Below, piece after piece: positions 17,091-25,792 of a stretch of DNA of 64,000 nt. The DNA lies in the NCBI RefSeq assembly GCF_030525615.1, contig NZ_JAUNEJ010000001.1, positions 310,001 through 374,000 of the forward strand, in the 5' to 3' direction. This DNA comes from Cutibacterium sp. (GTDB lineage Bacteria; Actinomycetota; Actinomycetes; Propionibacteriales; Propionibacteriaceae). The position numbers and the translations under genes were made by a program. The notes under the pieces were generated by a model. The model made no database searches, was not told where the DNA came from, and saw nothing but the letters and a program-made list of their open reading frames with translations. The stretch's first letter is position 1; each line of letters starts with the position of its first letter.

Positions 17091-18308
17091 TCAGAACGGT
17101 AACGGTAGCTGGTCAACAACTTCCTGGGCTTGGGACTGCTGGGCGGAGACGATTCCACCAAGCCATTCGACGACCGCTTCTCGAGTGGCTGGGTCGAATC
17201 CCTGTATGACGTCGAGGTAATCGGCGCCACTGTTCGCGGCTGCACCGCACAAACGCACCACGTCAGCAGGAGCGGGGGCGTCGACGGCGGACAGGGATGA
17301 CAGGAAAATGTCGCAATTGTTGACTAACTGAGTACGCCCGGTATCGGTTGGCTGGACTTTGCCGATGAGAGACTTGAGTCTCTTGACCCGCTCGGTACGC
17401 GCCGAGTCGAGGTTGTCGACGGCCCCTTTCCATACCAGCCCAGATAGTCGATCGCGTGACATGAAAAGACGACGGATCTGGCGGTACCAAGCCTGCAGAG
17501 CCGACAGATTTCCCAGATAAGTGACGTTGTGGGCGATAATCCGATCGAGTTTGTGGTAGCTGGCTGGACTTACCGGGCGCTGACGACCGGCAGGAGCAGC
17601 AGTGAGAATCAGCTGGTCATCGTCGGGGACGTCATCACGCAGGATTGACCCAGCGCCCACCACGGTCCCGAACCCGGTAGCCACCGGGCCAACGGTGCCA
17701 CCTTGACCACCAAGGAAGATCGGGTGCTGGTTGAGCAGGACTCCGTGCGGGACGTCTCCGAAGAGAGAGGCTGTCGTCTTATCTCCATCGGGGGTGAAGT
17801 TGAAGTGAATATAGGAGGAGCCGACCTCGGAATGATCCGAACGCGAGGTTCCACCGGCCATGAGGACATCACAGAAGTTGATGAGACTGCCAAGAGTGAC
17901 GAAAGGCAACAGAATCGTCTGTTTCAGGCCGACGGTGTGGGCTCCATTGGCCTCTTCTTCAAGGATGGTGCCACCACGGATGTGGGCCCCAGAACCCAGG
18001 CTTGCCTCAGTCAAGAAGACGGCGTCCTGGGCAAATCCTCCCTTGAGCTTGACCCCGCTACCAAGCTGGCAGTCCTGAATCGTCATGGGAGCCTCATCGC
18101 CGAGCACACAACCCGGTGAGATGACAGTCCGACGGCCACGAATACGACATCCGGGCCCAATGACTACTCCCTCACCACTGATGTTGTCGATGTCCACGTC
18201 GTCATCAATGTCGACTGTCAGTGGGTTTGGAATGCGCACCCCCTTGTCGATGAGGTTGGCTATCTTGTCCAGGCCGCGCGGTTCCAACGCATGGGGGTAG
18301 ATGTCCAT
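17091..18308 (-). CDS. Left-handed beta-helix (hexapeptide repeat) protein, GlmU-like
   Basis: The first 260 residues read as successive hexapeptide turns (NISGEGVVIGPGCRIRG, TVISPGCVLGDEAP, CQLGSGVKLKGG, ASLGSGAHIRGGT, VGSSYIHFNF, FGTVVGAGSILRDD), the left-handed beta helix of sugar-nucleotide acyltransferases such as GlmU. No nucleotidyltransferase domain precedes it; the N-terminus begins MDIYPHALEPRGL. The last 150 residues are helical with no motif I recognise. Related proteins are usually labelled UDP-GlcNAc pyrophosphorylase-like, but the pyrophosphorylase signature is missing, so I would not assign that reaction. A role in sugar-nucleotide or envelope metabolism is a guess. It stands alone between recQ and tgt. 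Confidence 0.7.
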   Translation of the reverse strand: MDIYPHALEPRGLDKIANLIDKGVRIPNPLTVDIDDDVDIDNISGEGVVIGPGCRIRGRRTVISPGCVLGDEAPMTIQDCQLGSGVKLKGGFAQDAVFLTEASLGSGAHIRGGTILEEEANGAHTVGLKQTILLPFVTLGSLINFCDVLMAGGTSRSDHSEVGSSYIHFNFTPDGDKTTASLFGDVPHGVLLNQHPIFLGGQGGTVGPVATGFGTVVGAGSILRDDVPDDDQLILTAAPAGRQRPVSPASYHKLDRIIAHNVTYLGNLSALQAWYRQIRRLFMSRDRLSGLVWKGAVDNLDSARTERVKRLKSLIGKVQPTDTGRTQLVNNCDIFLSSLSAVDAPAPADVVRLCGAAANSGADYLDVIQGFDPATREAVVEWLGGIVSAQQSQAQEVVDQLPLPF

Positions 18309-18608
18309 CGATGGTCCTTTCGAGGTCGTGATCCGTTACAGTCACCCTAGTCATTGTCAGCAGTGTGTCGTGCCGCTATAGCGAGGACCACCAAGAACGT
18401 TGGCACTTGCTACAGCGAGAGTCTAAGTCGACAACGAGCGTGACAACCCTGGAACTACCACTGCCGATCGCATGGCAGGCACAGGGTCGTTGCCGCTAGC
18501 TGTTGCGGTTCAAGAGGTTTTGACCTTCCCGACGTCGTTTATGGTGAGTCAGGTTTTCCCGCGTTCGGTTGCTGAGACCAGCCCAGAGGAGAGGACCTAC
18601 ACGGATTC
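18309..18608. other. Intergenic region between divergent genes, no gene seen
   Basis: About 300 bases separate the beta-helix protein gene (minus) from tgt (plus). Short frames exist on both strands but have no ribosome sites or recognisable products. Two similar short pieces, CTATAGCGAG near 18375 and CTACAGCGAG near 18411, form an imperfect direct repeat whose meaning is unknown. Promoters for both flanking genes presumably lie here. Confidence 0.5.
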
Positions 18609-19919
18609 GTGGCCGAGAATAGTCGAGTCGGCACTACTGTTAGCTCCGCCAATACAATGACGGTCATGCCATTTGGATTCGATGTCACGTCACGTCTTAA
18701 CGATTCCCCAGGGCGTACTGGCGTCATTCACACCCCACACGGTTCCATCGAGACCCCGGCATTTGTCGTCGTCGGGACTAAGGCGACCGTGAAATCTTTG
18801 TTGCCTGAATCGGTGGCTCAGCTAGGCGCTCAGGCGGTACTCGCCAACGCGTACCACCTGTTTCTCCAACCGGGTCCGGATCTCGTGGACGATGCCGGGG
18901 GACTTGGACGGTTTATGAACTGGCCTGGTCCGACCTTCACTGACTCCGGTGGCTTCCAGGTGCTCAGCCTCGGTGCTGGGTTCAAAAAGACGCTTGCGAT
19001 GGATGTTTCTCAACTAACAGAGGCGGACGTCATTGCGGCTGACGCGGATCGCAAGGCAATGGTTGACGATGACGGTGTTACTTTCCGCAGTCCCCTCAAC
19101 GGGGATCGCCATCGGTTCACCCCCGAAGTGTCGATGAGAATTCAGCACCACCTTGGCGCGGACATCATGTTTGCCTTCGACGAGTTGACTACTCTCATGA
19201 ACACCCGCGCTTATCAGGAGGAGGCTTTGGAGCGAACTCGGCGATGGGCCGAGCGTTGTCTGGCTGAGCATCGACGCCTCACTAAGGCCCGAGTGGGTAA
19301 GCCCTACCAGGCCCTTTTCGGTGTCATCCAGGGAGCCCAGTATGAGGATCTTCGGCGCAAGGCGTGCCGGGACCTGTCTGAGATGGAGATTAATGGTCAG
19401 CGCTTTGATGGTTTTGGGCTGGGTGGCGCCATCGAGAAGGTCAATCTCGGGCGGATCGTTACCTGGTGCGCTGAGGAACTGCCAGAGGATCGTCCTCGTC
19501 ACTTGCTGGGCATCTCTGAACCTGATGACCTGTTTGCGGCATGTCGCGCCGGTGCCGATACGTTCGATTGTGTGAACCCTTCTCGGGTGGCCCGTAATGC
19601 GGCGATCTACACGATTGACGGGCGTTACAACGTCGACACCGCTCGGTTCCGGCGCGACTTTGGCCCACTGGAGGAGGGCTGCGACTGCTACACCTGCACC
19701 CACTACTCGCGCGCCTATCTACATCACCTCTTCAAGGCGAAAGAGATGTTGGCCAACACCTTGGCAACGATCCACAACGAGCGTTGGACAGTGCGGCTGG
19801 TTGACCAGATTCGTGCTGCTATGCGTGGTGGAGACCTCGACGCCCTTGAAACCGAGTTCATGGGTCGCTGGAATGCCAACGGTGGAAGGTTGGCATCAGC
19901 GAAATCTGCCAAAAAATAG
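18609..19919 (+). CDS. tgt: tRNA-guanine transglycosylase
   Basis: Tgt exchanges G34 of GUN-anticodon tRNAs for a 7-deazaguanine on the way to queuosine. The protein has TPAFVVVGT, the nucleophile/base region TDSGGFQV (111-118), FAFDE, and the C-terminal zinc site CDCYTC...H. The substrate loop reads LGGAIEKVNLG (271-281), unlike the common bacterial GGLAVGE type, so substrate choice (preQ1 or queuine) is open. The start is uncertain. GTG 18609 has a distant GGAGAGG, while ATG 18657 or 18666 fits the usual N-terminal length better but has no ribosome site. The convergent neighbour encodes the queuosine-precursor transporter. The C-terminus ends SAKSAKK, the same as near the end of that neighbour. 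Confidence 0.92.
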   Translation: MAENSRVGTTVSSANTMTVMPFGFDVTSRLNDSPGRTGVIHTPHGSIETPAFVVVGTKATVKSLLPESVAQLGAQAVLANAYHLFLQPGPDLVDDAGGLGRFMNWPGPTFTDSGGFQVLSLGAGFKKTLAMDVSQLTEADVIAADADRKAMVDDDGVTFRSPLNGDRHRFTPEVSMRIQHHLGADIMFAFDELTTLMNTRAYQEEALERTRRWAERCLAEHRRLTKARVGKPYQALFGVIQGAQYEDLRRKACRDLSEMEINGQRFDGFGLGGAIEKVNLGRIVTWCAEELPEDRPRHLLGISEPDDLFAACRAGADTFDCVNPSRVARNAAIYTIDGRYNVDTARFRRDFGPLEEGCDCYTCTHYSRAYLHHLFKAKEMLANTLATIHNERWTVRLVDQIRAAMRGGDLDALETEFMGRWNANGGRLASAKSAKK

Positions 19920-19974
19920 CCCGAAATTGCGATGTCAGCGCCATCATCGGCGCTTTTTGGCAGATTTCGCTGAT
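19895..19974. repeat. 21-bp inverted repeat spanning two gene ends, with inner hairpin terminator
   Basis: Perfect 21-base complementary arms lie at 19895-19915 and 19954-19974 with a 38-base spacer. The arms fall inside the last codons of tgt and of yhhQ on opposite strands, and both encode the tail SAKSAKK in the same codons. Inside, AGCGCC-ATCATC-GGCGCT followed by TTTTT (about 19937-19958) is a typical intrinsic terminator for tgt. The whole structure probably terminates transcription from both sides. Confidence 0.75.
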
Positions 19975-20690
19975 AAACCCGCCAGTCTCTCCTGGTAGGT
20001 CGGTTCGTGCTTCTTGATCCAGGCGATAATCCGAGTTGTGACCGGGATACAGGCATACTCCACGAGGGTCTTCCACAGGAACCCGAAGAAGGCGTAATTG
20101 CACCACTGCCAGAAGCTGGTGATTCCAACGACCGGGGCCGCAATCGCGCAGAAGATAACGGTGTCTACGGCCTCGCCGGCACCGGTGGACCCCATCAACC
20201 GACCGACCAGACCGCGCTCCAGCCACTTGGCTTTGAGGCGAACCATGATGATCGAGTTCGTGAACTGTCCAGCGAGGAATCCGCATACCCCGGCTAGCAC
20301 CATCTGCCATAGTGGTCCCAGCGACATCTCCAAGGCTGCGTCGTGGGCCACGGAGTAGGGGTCGTTGAATCCTGGCAGTGCGATGATGGCCCAGAAGCAC
20401 AACATCGAAAGGATTGCGCAGATGAACCCCATGATGATGGCGCGGCGCGCTGCCTTGATTCCGTAGATTTCGGTGGTGATATCTCCCATGACATAGGCGA
20501 GCGGGAAGAGGAAGAACCCGCCGTCAGTCGTGATGGGGCCGAGCTGCACCCCCTTGGACCCGCCGATGTTGGACAGGATGACCACGACGCACATGAGTGT
20601 GAGCAGTATGTCGTAGTGCCCAGACCCGCGATCGGCATAAGCCGGGCTGACAGTGGTAGATGACCTGCGGCTGGTGCTGTCTGATGTCAC
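19944..20690 (-). CDS. yhhQ: Queuosine precursor transporter (YhhQ/DUF165 family)
   Basis: The protein has about six membrane segments and the family hallmarks LSNIGGSKGVQLGPITTDGGFFLFPLAYVMGDITTEIYG and GSTGAGEAVDTVIFCAIA. YhhQ imports queuine, preQ1 or preQ0. The open frame runs to 20828 across the start of the divergent pip gene, so a start at GTG 20690 (248 residues) is preferred; no clear ribosome site decides it. Convergent arrangement with tgt gives a transport-plus-insertion pair for queuosine salvage. Confidence 0.88.
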   Translation of the reverse strand: MTSDSTSRRSSTTVSPAYADRGSGHYDILLTLMCVVVILSNIGGSKGVQLGPITTDGGFFLFPLAYVMGDITTEIYGIKAARRAIIMGFICAILSMLCFWAIIALPGFNDPYSVAHDAALEMSLGPLWQMVLAGVCGFLAGQFTNSIIMVRLKAKWLERGLVGRLMGSTGAGEAVDTVIFCAIAAPVVGITSFWQWCNYAFFGFLWKTLVEYACIPVTTRIIAWIKKHEPTYQERLAGLSAKSAKKRR

Positions 20691-20754
20691 GGCAAAATCG
20701 TAACCGTGTTGGCGAATACCATCGAAGTGATAACCACGACCAAAGGAGGCTTCC

Positions 20755-21759
20755 GTGACACTTGCAACCTCGGAATTCGGCATCAGCCCGCAGCGGGACT
20801 TGTACCCGCCGATCGAGCCATATGCCACTCAGATGGTCGATGTGGGTGATGGTCAGCAGCTCTATGTCGAGCAATGTGGCAACCCAGATGGCAAGCCGGT
20901 GGTCTTCCTGCACGGTGGCCCTGGCGGCGGCGGTGGGACTGAGCGTCGCCAATTCTTCGATCCCGACGCTTACCATATTGTCGTGTTCGACCAGCGTGGC
21001 TGTGGCTTGTCGACTCCGCACATTGCCAAGGCTCGCTCTCCCGAAGAGATGGCTACCAACACCACCTGGAACCTCGTGGAGGATCTGGAGAAGATTCGTG
21101 AGTCGCTGGACATAGACCGCTGGCAGGTCTTTGGTGGATCGTGGGGGTCGTGTCTGTCCTTGGCCTACGCTGAGACCCATCCCGAGCGCGTGACTGAGCT
21201 GGTGCTGCGCGGGATATTCACTTTGCGGCAGCAGGAATTGGACTGGTACTACAACTTCGGCGCGTCTGAGATCTACCCAGACCTGTGGGATAAGTTCTGC
21301 GAACCACTGCGCCGAGCCGGACACGACTTCTCTCGCGACAACATCGCCGCGTACTACGACTTGCTCTGGGATGACGATCCGGACGTTTACGGCCCAGCCG
21401 CTGTGGCCTGGACAACATGGGAGGGTGCGACAACCTCGTTGTCCTTTGACCCGTCTCACGTCGAGGAGTTCTCAGACCCGGAGTTCGCGCTGGCCTTCGC
21501 TCGCATCGAAAACCACTACTTCGTCAACCACGGGTTCATGGTTGAAGGCCAGCTACTGCGTGACGCCCACAAGTTGGCCGACATCCCGACGATCATCGTT
21601 CAAGGCCGTTACGACATGTGCTGCCCCGACGTCACCGCCGTCGACCTGTCCAAGGCACTGCCAAGCGCGGACCTGCGTATCGTGCTCGCTGGTCATTCTG
21701 CCTTCGAGCCGCTCATTGCTTCCGAGCTGGTGAAGGCCACCGACCAGTTCCGTGGCTGA
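20755..21759 (+). CDS. pip: Proline iminopeptidase
   Basis: This alpha/beta-hydrolase removes N-terminal proline from peptides. The 334 residues show HGGPGGG at 53-59 (oxyanion region), VFDQRGCGLS, the nucleophile elbow GGSWGS with Ser129, a cap domain, and near the end VQGRYDMCCP and AGHSAFEP containing the catalytic Asp and His. GTG 20755 is preceded by AAAGGAGG. The length and the QRDLYPPIEPY N-terminus are typical of the S33 family. It is transcribed alone, divergent from yhhQ. Confidence 0.93.
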   Translation: MTLATSEFGISPQRDLYPPIEPYATQMVDVGDGQQLYVEQCGNPDGKPVVFLHGGPGGGGGTERRQFFDPDAYHIVVFDQRGCGLSTPHIAKARSPEEMATNTTWNLVEDLEKIRESLDIDRWQVFGGSWGSCLSLAYAETHPERVTELVLRGIFTLRQQELDWYYNFGASEIYPDLWDKFCEPLRRAGHDFSRDNIAAYYDLLWDDDPDVYGPAAVAWTTWEGATTSLSFDPSHVEEFSDPEFALAFARIENHYFVNHGFMVEGQLLRDAHKLADIPTIIVQGRYDMCCPDVTAVDLSKALPSADLRIVLAGHSAFEPLIASELVKATDQFRG

Positions 21760-21826
21760 TACGTGTCAATGTTGGGGCCGGCGTCGAAAGGTGCCGACCC
21801 CTATTCTGATTCTGATCCTCTACTGC

Positions 21827-22903
21827 TCACCTACGGAAACAGGGGACCGTCTCCAATTCCTCGGGCCAACCCCACTCCTGGACGGCCAGGTCTGCGGCCC
21901 GACCACACATCCGCGCCAGGTTCGGCGTCTTTCCGGGGTGATCGGCTACCCACCGCCACCGCGAGACCAGACGTTGACGACCGCTGCCGAACCGACCAGA
22001 TGTCTCCCTACGCTGCAACGGTTTCAGCGACAACTCGGTGGTTTGCAAGGTGGCTGCAGCTGCAGCTAGGGCAATCATGTCAGTGCTGACTTCCGGGCCA
22101 GCTTCCCGATAACCGGCCATGGCAGCTTCCCGAAAGGTCGCACTGACCTGACCGGAGTCATCGCAACCGACCCATGGCACCTGCAGATGAGCCACGTCGA
22201 CCGCCGGGTGGTGGATACTGCTGGCCTCGAAGTCGATAAAGGTGGCGTGGCTGCCATCGGCGGGAATGATGATGTTCCCCGGGCACGGATCCGCTTGCGT
22301 GAGCACCGCCTCATCCCCGCCTGCGAGTTCGACAAACAGTCCGAGCTCTGCTGAAGCCTCCTCGCTGAGTACCCCGTCGTCCATCAGGTCGGCGAGCCTT
22401 GTTGCTCCGCGACTGGGCAGCCTAGGTGATGCTGGTCCGCCAGCAGTGACGGTCCTCGGGTCGGCTTTTCTCACGAGTCGCCGGAAGGCTGCAGCATCGG
22501 CGCTACGCATTGTCGCTCCCAGTCCGCGACCCCAGGCGCGGCCAGCCTCGACAGCGGCCTCGGGATTGCACCCGGACAGCACGTCGGCAAGGGTCGTCAC
22601 CTGGCCAAGATCTGCCATGACGATAACTCTGAGATCCAGGTCAGCGGCTAACAAACGAGGTGCCCCGGGAATTGTCGCGAGCCCAGCCCATTCCCTCACG
22701 ATCCCGAAACCGCCGGAGTTGTGAGCCATGGCCTTGGACCGGAAATACTTGGTAATGACGGTGCGAGCTCCCCGGCTAGCGACAGTGGAACCATCTACCC
22801 AGCACCGGACTACGCTGCTGCGCACGCCGTCGCGCAGCACCTCGGCAAAGGACAATTCTGTGCCCAGAACGAACGCGGCGTCGTCAATCCAGCCCAGTCC
22901 CAT
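21827..22903 (-). CDS. APH-like phosphotransferase family protein
   Basis: The 358-residue protein looks like a kinase fold of the aminoglycoside/choline phosphotransferase group: VLTQADPCPGNIII in the catalytic-loop position and FIDFEASS in the metal-binding position. The usual HxDxxxxN His is replaced (QAD), while the Asp and the Asn five residues later are kept. The N-terminal half contains MADLGQ, reminiscent of the hinge. The substrate is unknown, and the family also holds small-metabolite kinases, so resistance should not be assumed. ATG 22903 has AGGAGGTGG two bases upstream, better than the GTG at 22921. It diverges from phoH. Confidence 0.7.
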   Translation of the reverse strand: MGLGWIDDAAFVLGTELSFAEVLRDGVRSSVVRCWVDGSTVASRGARTVITKYFRSKAMAHNSGGFGIVREWAGLATIPGAPRLLAADLDLRVIVMADLGQVTTLADVLSGCNPEAAVEAGRAWGRGLGATMRSADAAAFRRLVRKADPRTVTAGGPASPRLPSRGATRLADLMDDGVLSEEASAELGLFVELAGGDEAVLTQADPCPGNIIIPADGSHATFIDFEASSIHHPAVDVAHLQVPWVGCDDSGQVSATFREAAMAGYREAGPEVSTDMIALAAAAATLQTTELSLKPLQRRETSGRFGSGRQRLVSRWRWVADHPGKTPNLARMCGRAADLAVQEWGWPEELETVPCFRR

Positions 22904-22956
22904 CTCCACCTCCTGGCACACTGCGGCAACGAGAACCGTCGTTGGTTACGTCTACA

Positions 22957-24036
22957 GTGGGAGAGTACACATTCCCCCTCACACCGGAGAGAACCCTGAC
23001 CACCACCCTGCACCCTGACAACACCGATACCGACAAGCACGGTCCAGCGCGCCGGGTCGTAACGGTGCCCGCGTCGATTCCTATGGTCACGCTGGTAGGG
23101 CCGAACGACGAGTTCCTCAAACATCTCGAGGACGCCCTCGGTGCCGACATCTTGGTTCGCGGTAATGAGATTCACCTCGCCGGGTATCCCGCCGACCTTG
23201 CCGACGCCAGTGACATTCTTACTGAAATGATCACCATCATCCGCACCGGCCAGGGACTGTCGGCTGACGATGTAGACCGAATCGTCGCCATGACCCGAAA
23301 CGGAGAGGGGCCGGCCGAAATCATGACGGCTGACATCCTCAGCAATCGCGGCAAGACGGTTCGTCCCAAGACCCTCAACCAGAAGCGCTACGTCGACGCC
23401 ATTGATTCCAATACCGTCACGTTCGGTATCGGTCCGGCGGGTACCGGTAAGACCTACCTGGCGATGGCCAAAGCCGTGCAGGCCCTGCAGACCAGGCAAG
23501 TGATGCGGATTATTCTCACCCGTCCGGCTGTGGAGGCGGGGGAGAAGATCGGTTTCCTCCCCGGCACTCTCTCGGAGAAGATTGATCCCTACCTGCGCCC
23601 GCTTTACGACGCCCTGCGTGACATGGTTGACCCGGACTCGATCCCGCGTCTCATCGGCGCTGGAACCGTCGAGGTAGCACCGCTGGCCTACATGCGTGGC
23701 CGCACCCTTAACGACGCGTTCGTCATCCTCGACGAGGCTCAGAACACGTCACCCCAGCAGATGAAGATGTTCCTCACCCGCCTGGGGTTCGGATCAAAGA
23801 TCGTCGTCACCGGAGATATCACCCAGGTTGATCTGCCGGGCGGAGTGAAATCCGGCCTACGCGTGGTGCAGGGGATTCTGGACGGGATCGACGACATCGC
23901 CTTTTGCAACCTCACCAGTCGCGACGTCGTCCGACACCGCCTTGTCAGCAAAATCGTCGCCGCTTACGACCGTTACGACATTGTCGCTGAGCCCCATGGC
24001 TCTAGAAAACCGCGTAAGAACAGGAATACCCGATGA
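22957..24036 (+). CDS. phoH: PhoH family protein (ATPase)
   Basis: PhoH-like ATPases are linked to RNA metabolism and regularly precede ybeY. The protein has an N-terminal KH-like segment (IPMVTLVGPNDEFLKHLEDALGADILVRGNEIHLAG), the Walker A GPAGTGKT, VEAGEKIGFLPG, and Walker B FVILDEAQNT with TGDITQVDLP. The start is not certain. The frame is open from TTG 22942; GTG 22957 is used here, and the conserved part begins about 25 codons later. No ribosome site decides. The gene overlaps ybeY by four bases (ATGA), starting the phoH-ybeY-CNNM-era operon. Confidence 0.9.
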   Translation: MGEYTFPLTPERTLTTTLHPDNTDTDKHGPARRVVTVPASIPMVTLVGPNDEFLKHLEDALGADILVRGNEIHLAGYPADLADASDILTEMITIIRTGQGLSADDVDRIVAMTRNGEGPAEIMTADILSNRGKTVRPKTLNQKRYVDAIDSNTVTFGIGPAGTGKTYLAMAKAVQALQTRQVMRIILTRPAVEAGEKIGFLPGTLSEKIDPYLRPLYDALRDMVDPDSIPRLIGAGTVEVAPLAYMRGRTLNDAFVILDEAQNTSPQQMKMFLTRLGFGSKIVVTGDITQVDLPGGVKSGLRVVQGILDGIDDIAFCNLTSRDVVRHRLVSKIVAAYDRYDIVAEPHGSRKPRKNRNTR

Positions 24037-24500
24037 TCGACATCACCAATGAGTCCGGCTCCCCAGCCGATGAGGAGGGGCTCGTCGGATTGGCGACCTT
24101 CGCCTTGGAGAAGCTGCGAATCCACCCCTCTTCGGAATTGTCAATCATCCTCGTCGACGAGGAAACGATGGCGGCCTACCACGAGAAGTTCATGGGCCTT
24201 CCCGGACCGACCGACGTATTGAGTTTTCCCATGGACGAGATGCGCGCTCCCGGAAACGACGAGGACCCGCCCTCCGGTCTACTGGGGGACATTGTGCTGT
24301 GCCCAACTGTGACAGCTCGCCAGGCCGCCGAGAACGGTCGTACGCCTGACGGAGAGGCGGAATACCTCCTCATCCACGGTTTGCTTCATCTGCTTGGCCA
24401 TGACCACGCCGAGCCGGAGGAAAAACGGGTCATGTTCGAGCTCAACGACGAGATCATCTCTGCGTGGGATGACAGTCGAGAACAGGCAGGTCAACTGTGA
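24033..24500 (+). CDS. ybeY: Endoribonuclease YbeY (rRNA maturation factor)
   Basis: YbeY is a zinc-dependent RNase for 16S rRNA 3' end processing and 70S quality control. The 155-residue protein carries the zinc site HGLLHLLGHDH (115-125, H-X3-H-X5-H), GPTDVLSFPMDE (58-69) and LLGDIVLCP. Start and stop overlap phoH and the following gene by four bases each, typical of a tightly coupled operon. Confidence 0.95.
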   Translation: MIDITNESGSPADEEGLVGLATFALEKLRIHPSSELSIILVDEETMAAYHEKFMGLPGPTDVLSFPMDEMRAPGNDEDPPSGLLGDIVLCPTVTARQAAENGRTPDGEAEYLLIHGLLHLLGHDHAEPEEKRVMFELNDEIISAWDDSREQAGQL

Positions 24501-25792
24501 CACAGCAAGAATGGGTCATTTTGGTGATTGCCGTCATCTTTACGGTGTTGGCAAGTCTCAACGTGGCCATGGAGACGGCCCTGCAGCATATGTCTCACTC
24601 GAAGGCTGAGGAGCTGGCTGCCGATGGGCGGAAGCCTCATATCCGGGTGCAAGACATGGTCGCTGATCCGGCCCCCTTTATTAACACCGCAATGCTGGTG
24701 AGGGTCGTCTCGGAAGTGACAGCGACGACGCTCGTTGCCCTCCTCATTTTCGGTCATTTTGATCTGCCCTGGCAGCAGGTTCTTGTCGTCGCAGCGATCA
24801 TGGTCTTCGTCGATTTCATGGCTTGGGGAGTGGTTCCCCGCACCCTGGGCCGCCAGCACGATTCTGCGATCTGCACCTTTTGGTCGCGTCCGTGGGGAGT
24901 GCTGTCTCAGGTCCTCGGTCCTGTCGCGGCTCTGCTTATTCTCATTGGTAACGCGCTGACTCCCGGCAAGGGCTATGCCGAGGGGCCGTTCACTTCCGAG
25001 GCCGAGCTGCGCGAGATGGTTGACTATGCGGAGGCCTCGGACCTCATTGAGGCCGGCGAGCGCGAGATGATCCACTCGGTCTTCGAGCTGGGTGACACCC
25101 TTACCAAGGAGGTCATGGTCCCGCGTACCGACGTTGTGTTCTTGCCGTGCACCAAGAATTTGCGCCAGGCCATGTCTCTGGCCCTGCGCTCCGGATTCTC
25201 CCGAGTTCCTGTCGTCGGCAAGAGTCTTGATGACGTTCGTGGCGTCGTCTACCTCAAGGATCTTTCTCGGCGAGTCCTCGACAACCCGGAGGGTTACGCT
25301 TCCGAGACTGTCGAGTCAATCATGCGCCCGGCGGTTGTCGTACCTGATTCCAAGCCGGTTGACCAAGTGTTGCGCGAGATGCAGCGCGACCGCAATCACC
25401 TCGTCATCGTTGTCGACGAGTTCGGCGGCACTGCTGGTCTGGTGACGATTGAGGACATCGTCGAGGAGATCGTTGGCGAGATTGTCGACGAGTACGACGC
25501 TGAGCCGACCCTCACCGAAGAAATTGAGGACGGGGTCTTCCGGATTTCCTCGCGTTTGCCGGTAGACGACCTGGGCGAGCTGTTTGACCTCAAGGTCGAC
25601 GATGACGACGTTGAGACCGTCGGTGGCCTGATGGCTAAAGAATTGTCCGTTGTCCCCATTCCCGGATCTGTCATCATCTGGGAAGGATTAGAGATCACTG
25701 CTGAGAAGGCAACCGGTCGACGTCACCAGGTGGATACCTGTCTGGTGAAGCGGGCACCCGAGGAAATCTCTGAGGAGGATGACGATGAGTGA
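24497..25792 (+). CDS. CNNM/CorC-type transporter (hemolysin family)
   Basis: The 431-residue membrane protein has an N-terminal DUF21 part with membrane helices (residues about 7-25, 66-88, 92-113, 140-158), a CBS-domain pair starting at TKEVMVPRTDVVFLP and ending near VDEFGGTAGLVTIEDIVEEIVGEIVDEYD, and a C-terminal CorC_HlyC domain (FRISSRLPVDDLGELFDL, VGGLMAKEL). Recent work links this family to Mg2+ (sometimes Na+-coupled) transport; the old hemolysin label is not supported. The position between ybeY and era is conserved in actinobacteria. Confidence 0.9.
   Translation: MTQQEWVILVIAVIFTVLASLNVAMETALQHMSHSKAEELAADGRKPHIRVQDMVADPAPFINTAMLVRVVSEVTATTLVALLIFGHFDLPWQQVLVVAAIMVFVDFMAWGVVPRTLGRQHDSAICTFWSRPWGVLSQVLGPVAALLILIGNALTPGKGYAEGPFTSEAELREMVDYAEASDLIEAGEREMIHSVFELGDTLTKEVMVPRTDVVFLPCTKNLRQAMSLALRSGFSRVPVVGKSLDDVRGVVYLKDLSRRVLDNPEGYASETVESIMRPAVVVPDSKPVDQVLREMQRDRNHLVIVVDEFGGTAGLVTIEDIVEEIVGEIVDEYDAEPTLTEEIEDGVFRISSRLPVDDLGELFDLKVDDDDVETVGGLMAKELSVVPIPGSVIIWEGLEITAEKATGRRHQVDTCLVKRAPEEISEEDDDE

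Noticed and set aside
20524..21459. 311-codon minus-strand frame opposite pip and the yhhQ start
   Set aside because: It overlaps two convincing genes and shows no family features.
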